Source: Oscillospiraceae bacterium (GTDB lineage Bacteria; Bacillota_A; Clostridia; Oscillospirales; Oscillospiraceae). From it: 9,854 nucleotides of DNA. Positions within the stretch are counted from its first letter, which is position 1. Each line of letters starts with the position of its first letter. Shown here piece after piece: positions 5,381 through 9,854 of the stretch. The translations under genes and the position numbers were made by a program. Below the pieces are notes generated by a model that made no database searches, was not told where the DNA came from, and worked only from the letters and a program-made list of their open reading frames with translations. The stretch is taken from the NCBI GenBank assembly GCA_902795095.1, contig CADBKB010000050.1:1-9854 (forward strand). Direction: 5' to 3'.

Positions 5381-5992
5381 TTGGATAAACCCGACCGGAG
5401 CTCCGGTATACAGAAAAAACGGAAAAGATCCGGCGCTTCACCGGCGCTTTGGATCGCGCTGGTGTTCCTTTTTACGGTGATCATCTCCGCAGGCTTCACC
5501 CATGCCTCCGGCGTGCTGCTCGACGGCAGCGGCATCTATGCCGCCCTGGCGGTGCTGCTGCTGATCATTCTCATCGGCATCGCCTTCGACGTGGTGGGCG
5601 TGGCGGTCACCGCCGCCCCGGAGCGGCCCCTGCACTCCATGGCGGCACGCAAGGTGCCCGGCGCGAAGGAGGCCATCGGACTGATCAAGAATGCCGACCG
5701 GGTGGCGTCCGTGTGCAACGACGTCATCGGCGATATCTGCGGCGTTGTTTCCGGCTCGGCCTCCGCCGTCATTGCGGTACGGCTGCTGGAGGATTTCACC
5801 TTATCCTGGCCGACGGTGCTGAAGGTGGGTATGTCCGCGCTGGTGGCGGGCCTCACCGTCGGCGGGAAGGCCATCGGCAAGGGCATTGCTCTGCGCCACA
5901 GCGTTTCCATTGTACATTTTGTCGGCAGGCTGCTCGCTGCCTTTCACCGCCCGCTGTTCGGCGGAAAAAATCAGAGAAAGACGTCCCGATAG
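5381..5992 (+). CDS. oapA: OLE-associated membrane protein OapA
   Basis: This 203-residue integral membrane protein matches the OLE-associated protein family, found next to OLE RNA and shown in Bacillus halodurans to bind it at the membrane. The N-terminus is strongly basic (KKRKR at residues 12-16). Hydrophobic segments lie at about 22-42, 52-78, 117-136 and 145-165, and a basic tail follows (HRPLFGGKNQRK). The most family-like stretch lies between TM2 and TM3: FDVVGVAVTAA (69-79), LHSMAARKVPGAKEAI (84-99), IKNADRVASVCNDVIGDICG (102-121). This part resembles DUF21/CNNM-type Mg-transport-related domains, as far as I recall. The start is a TTG at 5381 with GGGAGG (5367-5372) 8 nt upstream. It lies 43 nt after the OLE 3' helix and 9 nt before dxs, so it is probably co-expressed with dxs. 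The OapA call depends partly on the neighbouring RNA. Confidence 0.9.
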   Translation: MDKPDRSSGIQKKRKRSGASPALWIALVFLFTVIISAGFTHASGVLLDGSGIYAALAVLLLIILIGIAFDVVGVAVTAAPERPLHSMAARKVPGAKEAIGLIKNADRVASVCNDVIGDICGVVSGSASAVIAVRLLEDFTLSWPTVLKVGMSALVAGLTVGGKAIGKGIALRHSVSIVHFVGRLLAAFHRPLFGGKNQRKTSR

Positions 5993-6001
5993 GGAAATCA
6001 T

Positions 6002-7843
6002 ATGAAACTGTTAGATACGATCCGCTCCCGGGAGGATTTGCTCGCCGTCCCGCCGGAGCAGGAGGCGCAGCTATGCGCCGAGATTCGGGAATATCTGGTG
6101 GACTGCGTGTCCAAGAACGGCGGGCATCTGTCCTCCAATCTGGGCATCGTGGAGCTCACGGTGGCCATAGAGAAGGAATTCGATACCAGCCGGGACCGTC
6201 TGGTATTCGACGTAGGGCACCAGTGCTATGTGCATAAGCTGCTCACCGGGCGCCGCGAGGCGCTGGAGGGCCTGCGCACCTACGGGGGCATCGCCGGCTT
6301 CCCCAAGCCCGGGGAGAGCGTCTGCGACGCCTTCACCGCGGGGCATGCCTCCAGTGCGGTTTCCGTCGCCCTGGGGATGGCCCGGGCCAGGACCCTGCGC
6401 CGGGAGGATTACCATGTCATCGCCCTGCTGGGCGACGGCGCCCTCACCGGCGGCCTCAGCTATGAGGGGCTGAACGACGCCGGAGCCAGTTCGGAGCCGC
6501 TGATCGTGATCCTCAATGACAATGCCATGTCCATCACCCCCAATGTGGGCGGCATTGCCAGCTACCTCAATCTGATCCGCACCAAGCCCGGCTACTTCAA
6601 GCTCAAGCGCATTTGGCGCAAGTTTGCACTGAACGCCCCCGGGGGCATGTTCATCTACCGCATCGTCCACCGGCTCAAGGAATCCTTCAAGCGTCACACG
6701 CTGGGCATCAACTTCTTCGAGGAGATGGGCTTTCAGTACATGGGCCCCGTCAGCGGCCACGATATCACCCGACTGATTTACATGCTGCGCAGAGCCAAGG
6801 AAATGCGCTGCCCGGTGCTGCTGCATGTGATCACCCAGAAGGGCATGGGTTACGAGCCCGCCGAGCGCAATCCCGACGTCTTCCACGGCGTGGGACCCTT
6901 CGATCCCGCCACCGGTGAGGTGAAAAAGGGCGGCGCCACCTTCTGCGAGGCCTTTGGCGAGGAGCTGACCCGTCTGGCGGCCCATGACCGGAAGATCTGC
7001 GCCATCACCGCCGCCATGCGGCAGGGCAACGCCCTGGACGCCTTCGCCGCGGCCTATCCCGACCGCTTCTTCGACGTGGGCATCGCCGAGGGCCATGCCG
7101 TCTCCATGGCAGGCGGCCTTGCCAAGCAGGGAATGACTCCGGTGGTGGCTATCTACTCCACCTTCCTGCAGCGCGCCTACGATATGATCATGCAGGATGT
7201 GGCCCTGCTGGGACTGCATGTGGTATTCGCCGTGGATCGCTCCGGTCTGGTCGGTCCGGACGGAGAGACCCATCACGGAGAATTTGACGTGGGCTACCTG
7301 CGGCAGATCCCGGGCATGACGGTGCTTTGCCCGTCCAATGCCCAGGAGCTCAGAAAAATGCTCGCCAGGGCGATTTACGACTGTACCGGCCCTGTGGCGG
7401 TGCGTTATTCCCGCGGCGGGGACGGCGCCTATCAGAAGGCGACGGGCCTCCCGCTGCTCCGGCAGGGAAAGGACCTGACGATCGTCAGCTACGGCGTCAT
7501 GATCAACGAGGTCATGGCTGCGGCGGAGCTGCTGCACCGCCGGGGGCTGGAAGCGGAGATCCTTAAGCCGGATCGCATCTGTCCCCTGGATATGGGGCCC
7601 ATCACGGCCTCGGCGGACAGGACCGGCGCGGTCTTCGTCGTGGAGGACTGCGCCCGTCAGGGAAGCCTCAGCCAGGAGATTTTCAGCGCGCTGGCCGCCG
7701 GTGGGAAAGATGTGAAATGCGCGGCGCGCAATCTGGGCGACGGGTTTGTGACCCACGGCAGCCGCGACGAGCTTTTGCGTGACCGCGGCCTTGACGCGCA
7801 ATCCCTGGCAGACTGGATGACGGAGGTGCTGGACAATGGCTAA
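6002..7843 (+). CDS. dxs: 1-deoxy-D-xylulose-5-phosphate synthase
   Basis: DXS (613 residues) condenses pyruvate and glyceraldehyde 3-phosphate with thiamine diphosphate, the first step of the MEP isoprenoid pathway. Visible: SKNGGHLSSNLGIVELT (37-53), DVGHQCYVHKLLTGR (70-84), the thiamine-diphosphate motif GDGALTGG (144-151) ending in NDNAMS (172-177), the pyrimidine-domain DVGIAEGHAV (358-367) with catalytic Glu 363, and DRSGLVGPDGETHHGEFD (412-429). The C-terminal transketolase domain follows (VVEDCARQGSLSQE). The usual AEQHAV is AEGHAV here, a variant at the position after the catalytic glutamate. Length is slightly under the typical 620-640. The ribosome binding site is weak (AGGG at 5991-5994, overlapping the oapA stop). 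Its end overlaps tlyA by 8 nt. Confidence 0.96.
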   Translation: MKLLDTIRSREDLLAVPPEQEAQLCAEIREYLVDCVSKNGGHLSSNLGIVELTVAIEKEFDTSRDRLVFDVGHQCYVHKLLTGRREALEGLRTYGGIAGFPKPGESVCDAFTAGHASSAVSVALGMARARTLRREDYHVIALLGDGALTGGLSYEGLNDAGASSEPLIVILNDNAMSITPNVGGIASYLNLIRTKPGYFKLKRIWRKFALNAPGGMFIYRIVHRLKESFKRHTLGINFFEEMGFQYMGPVSGHDITRLIYMLRRAKEMRCPVLLHVITQKGMGYEPAERNPDVFHGVGPFDPATGEVKKGGATFCEAFGEELTRLAAHDRKICAITAAMRQGNALDAFAAAYPDRFFDVGIAEGHAVSMAGGLAKQGMTPVVAIYSTFLQRAYDMIMQDVALLGLHVVFAVDRSGLVGPDGETHHGEFDVGYLRQIPGMTVLCPSNAQELRKMLARAIYDCTGPVAVRYSRGGDGAYQKATGLPLLRQGKDLTIVSYGVMINEVMAAAELLHRRGLEAEILKPDRICPLDMGPITASADRTGAVFVVEDCARQGSLSQEIFSALAAGGKDVKCAARNLGDGFVTHGSRDELLRDRGLDAQSLADWMTEVLDNG

Positions 7844-8639
7844 AAAGGAACGCCTCGACGTGATCCTCGTGCAGCGTGGTCTGGCTGAGACCCGATCCAA
7901 GGCTCAGGCGATCATCATGAGCGGCGAGGTCTTCGTTGCCAATCAGCGCCAGGACAAGGCGGGCGCCATGGTCGATCCGGAAGCGCCCATCGAAGTCCGA
8001 GGACAGACCTGCCCCTATGTCTCCCGGGGCGGCCTGAAGCTGGAAAAGGCGCTGGCAGCCTTCGGCGTGGATCCCACGGGCTGTGTTTGCACCGACTCCG
8101 GCGCCTCCACCGGGGGCTTCACCGACTGCCTGCTGCAGAAGGGGGCGAAAAAGGTATTCGCCATCGACGTGGGCTACGGCCAGCTGGCCTGGAAGCTCCG
8201 TGAGGATCCCAGGGTGGTGTGCATGGAGCGCACCAACATCCGCTATGTGCGGCCCGAGGATATTGGCGAGCCCATTGACCTTTCCGTGGTGGACGTTTCA
8301 TTCATTTCCCTTCGCATCGTGCTTCCTGCCATCCGCGCCCTGCTGGCGCCTGCGGGCCAGGTGCTATGCCTGATCAAGCCGCAGTTTGAAGCGGGCAGAG
8401 AAAAGGTGGGCAAAAAGGGCGTTGTGCGCGATCCTGCCGTCCACCTGGAGGTGCTCGAGCAGTTCACGGAGCTGGCAGGCTCCCTGGGATTCACCATCCG
8501 GGGCATGACCTATTCCCCGGTAAAGGGACCCGAGGGCAATATCGAATTTCTGGCCCACCTGAGCCTTGCGCCCGGGGCGGCCTTTACGCAGAATCTATCG
8601 AATCTTGTGGGCGAGGCCCACAGCGCACTGGACCGGTAA
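7836..8639 (+). CDS. tlyA: TlyA family rRNA (cytidine-2'-O)-methyltransferase
   Basis: TlyA (267 residues) is an S-adenosylmethionine-dependent 2'-O-methyltransferase acting on 16S and/or 23S rRNA in characterised homologues; old annotations call it hemolysin A. An N-terminal S4 RNA-binding domain (about 1-60: RLDVILVQRGLAETRSKAQA) is followed by YVSRGGLKLEKAL (61-73), the SAM-binding loop DSGASTGGFTDCLL (87-100), AIDVGYGQLAWKLR (109-122), VVDVSFISLR (151-160) and LIKPQFEAGRE (179-189), ending with GNIEFLAHL. Length matches the family. The start has GGAGGT (7822-7827) 8 nt upstream and overlaps the dxs end. In Clostridia and Bacilli tlyA commonly follows dxs and precedes nadK or argR. Confidence 0.94.
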   Translation: MAKKERLDVILVQRGLAETRSKAQAIIMSGEVFVANQRQDKAGAMVDPEAPIEVRGQTCPYVSRGGLKLEKALAAFGVDPTGCVCTDSGASTGGFTDCLLQKGAKKVFAIDVGYGQLAWKLREDPRVVCMERTNIRYVRPEDIGEPIDLSVVDVSFISLRIVLPAIRALLAPAGQVLCLIKPQFEAGREKVGKKGVVRDPAVHLEVLEQFTELAGSLGFTIRGMTYSPVKGPEGNIEFLAHLSLAPGAAFTQNLSNLVGEAHSALDR

Positions 8640-8642
8640 CCT

Positions 8643-9503
8643 ATGAAAAAAGTCATACTCTCATCCAATCCCTATCGGGACAAGAATTTCAAAACCCTCC
8701 GGCAGGCCAAGCAGATCCTCGAGGCCAACGGCATGGAGTGCAAGGTTTGCCTTGTATTCGACGTGGAGCAGAAAAGCGATCTGCCCCGGGATATCGCCTT
8801 TACCGCCATGGACGAAGCTCTGCCCGGTGCTGAGCTGCTGATCTGTTTCGGCGGCGACGGCACCGTGCTGCATGCCTCCAAGGCAGCCACCAAGGCGGGC
8901 ATTCCCGTGCTGGGGGTAAACATCGGAAATATGGGCTATCTCGCGGAGGTGGACAGCGGCGAGCTGGAGATCCTCTCCCGGCTGGCCGGCGACGATTATT
9001 TCCTGGACCGGCGCATGATGCTGCGGGTACAGGTGCTGCGCGAGGGTCAGATCCTCTTTGATGACATCGCCCTCAACGACGCGGTGGTGACCAAGAGCGC
9101 CGTTGCGCGCACGGTGCATCTGAGTGTGGCCAGCGACGCCCAGCAGCCCATCATTCTCAGCGGCGACGGCGTCATCGTCTGTACCCCCACGGGCTCCACT
9201 GCCTACTGCATGAGCGCCGGCGGCCCCTTGGTGGAGCCAACAGCCCGCTGCATGGTGGTCACGCCCATCTGCTCCCACGATCTGATGTCCAAATCCTTCG
9301 TGCTCAGCGCCGGACGGACCGTCACCATCCGCTCCGCCCGCCAGGGCAGAAAGACCGCCTACCTGAGCCTGGATGGCGGCCGCGCCATACGTCTGCTCAG
9401 CGGCGACACGGTACAGATCCGCCAGAGCGAGCTGGATACGCAGTTTCTTCATCTCCGGGATCGGAGCATGTTTGAGATCATAAACGCTAAATTCAGAAAG
9501 TAA
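8643..9503 (+). CDS. nadK: NAD kinase
   Basis: NAD kinase (286 residues) phosphorylates NAD to NADP using ATP or polyphosphate. It shows the catalytic GGDGT (residues 70-74) followed by VLHASK, GVNIGNMGYLAEVD (91-104), LNDAVV (144-149), and the substrate-binding GDGVIVCTPTGSTAY (174-188) with SAGGP (191-195), then SLDGG near the C-terminus. Length is normal. The gene begins 3 nt after the tlyA stop with no clear ribosome binding site, so translation probably depends on coupling to tlyA. The product supplies NADPH, which the reductive second step of the MEP pathway uses. Confidence 0.95.
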   Translation: MKKVILSSNPYRDKNFKTLRQAKQILEANGMECKVCLVFDVEQKSDLPRDIAFTAMDEALPGAELLICFGGDGTVLHASKAATKAGIPVLGVNIGNMGYLAEVDSGELEILSRLAGDDYFLDRRMMLRVQVLREGQILFDDIALNDAVVTKSAVARTVHLSVASDAQQPIILSGDGVIVCTPTGSTAYCMSAGGPLVEPTARCMVVTPICSHDLMSKSFVLSAGRTVTIRSARQGRKTAYLSLDGGRAIRLLSGDTVQIRQSELDTQFLHLRDRSMFEIINAKFRK

Positions 9504-9515
9504 GTGAGGAACAAT

Positions 9516-9854
9516 ATGATGAAAACACAAAGACAGGCTAAGATCCTCGAGATCATCGCATCCTATGACATCGAAACCCAGGAGCAGCTCCTCGACGCGC
9601 TGCAGCGCGCGGGCTTCCGAAGCACCCAGGCCACCATCTCCCGCGACATCAAGGAGCTGCGCATTGTGAAGGAGCTGACCAACCTCGGCACCTATCGCTA
9701 TACCGCTGCCAACAAGGAATCCGGCGGCACCTTCTCCGCCCGGCTGAACACCATCTTCCGCGAGTGCATCACCAGCTACGACTTTGCCCAGAACATCGTG
9801 GTCATCAAGACCATGCCCGGTCTGGCCTCCGCGGCCTGCTCCGCCATCGACTCC
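9516..9854 (+). CDS. argR: Arginine repressor ArgR (3' end cut by window)
   Basis: This is the first 113 residues of an arginine-responsive repressor of about 150 residues, which controls arginine synthesis and catabolism genes. The N-terminal winged helix-turn-helix domain is clear: KTQRQAKILEIIASYDIETQEQ, then FRSTQATISRDIKELRIVK, the signature recognition-helix region. The linker is followed by the start of the arginine-binding hexamer domain (NIVVIKTMPGLASA); the distal GTIAGDDT-type segment lies beyond the window. Two adjacent ATG codons (9516, 9519) are possible starts; GAGGA at 9506-9510 is 5 nt from the first and 8 nt from the second, so the second may be the real one. It is 12 nt after nadK. 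argR and then recN commonly follow in this cluster. Confidence 0.93.
   Translation, partial: MMKTQRQAKILEIIASYDIETQEQLLDALQRAGFRSTQATISRDIKELRIVKELTNLGTYRYTAANKESGGTFSARLNTIFRECITSYDFAQNIVVIKTMPGLASAACSAIDS

Noticed and set aside
4859..5388. Several open frames of 62-104 codons on both strands (for example 4881-5102, 4991-5305, 5200-5388, minus 4859-5155)
   Set aside because: They lie inside the structured RNA, lack ribosome binding sites, encode Arg/Gly-rich low-complexity sequence typical of GC-rich non-coding DNA, and overlap one another.
6071..7900. A 609-codon open frame on the minus strand opposite dxs
   Set aside because: It is a shadow of the GC-rich dxs codon pattern; the His/Gly/Gln-rich product has no recognisable domain, while dxs is unmistakable.
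1..9854. CRISPR array, tRNA, insertion sequence or attachment site
   Set aside because: No regularly spaced repeats, no tRNA cloverleaf with CCA-end context, no transposase or terminal inverted repeats were seen.

Overview
The window comes from a moderately high-GC Firmicute, most likely a Clostridia member near the Oscillospiraceae. The evidence is the gene order (Asp23-family gene, nusB, TsaD-like gene, xseA, xseB, ispA, dxs, tlyA, nadK, argR), the strong AGGAGG-type ribosome binding sites, the ATGA-type gene overlaps, and a sporulation-type Firmicute housekeeping cluster. The family-level placement is inference.

Layout. Positions 1 to about 455 hold the N-terminal part of a membrane protein read on the minus strand. 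It has lower GC and different codon use from the rest, runs off the left edge, and has no convincing start codon. A sigma-A promoter at 445-472 then starts a tightly packed plus-strand operon: Asp23/Gls24 protein, nusB, a TsaD/Kae1-like paralogue, xseA, xseB and ispA (502-4542), ended by a GC-rich hairpin at 4556-4589.

The most interesting part lies between ispA and the next gene (4543-5380). An AT-rich leader carries its own promoter (4692-4720). It is followed by a GC-rich, non-coding, structured segment of about 611 nt (4727-5337), whose two ends pair perfectly to close the whole RNA. Length, terminal closure, position between ispA and dxs, and the adjacent downstream gene (a four-helix membrane protein of the OLE-associated protein family, oapA) together identify it as an OLE RNA (Ornate, Large, Extremophilic). 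OLE RNA is a large bacterial RNA that forms a membrane ribonucleoprotein with OapA. No Rfam search was run, so the call rests on architecture and context. Two alternative small hairpins lie between the RNA and oapA.

After oapA the plus-strand operon continues with dxs (first step of the MEP isoprenoid pathway), tlyA (rRNA 2'-O-methyltransferase), nadK (NAD kinase) and the start of argR (arginine repressor), which runs off the right edge. The two isoprenoid genes, ispA and dxs, flank the OLE/OapA pair. dxs makes the pathway's first intermediate, and NADPH supplied through nadK is used by the later reductive step. The remaining genes are general RNA and DNA housekeeping functions commonly linked in Clostridia.
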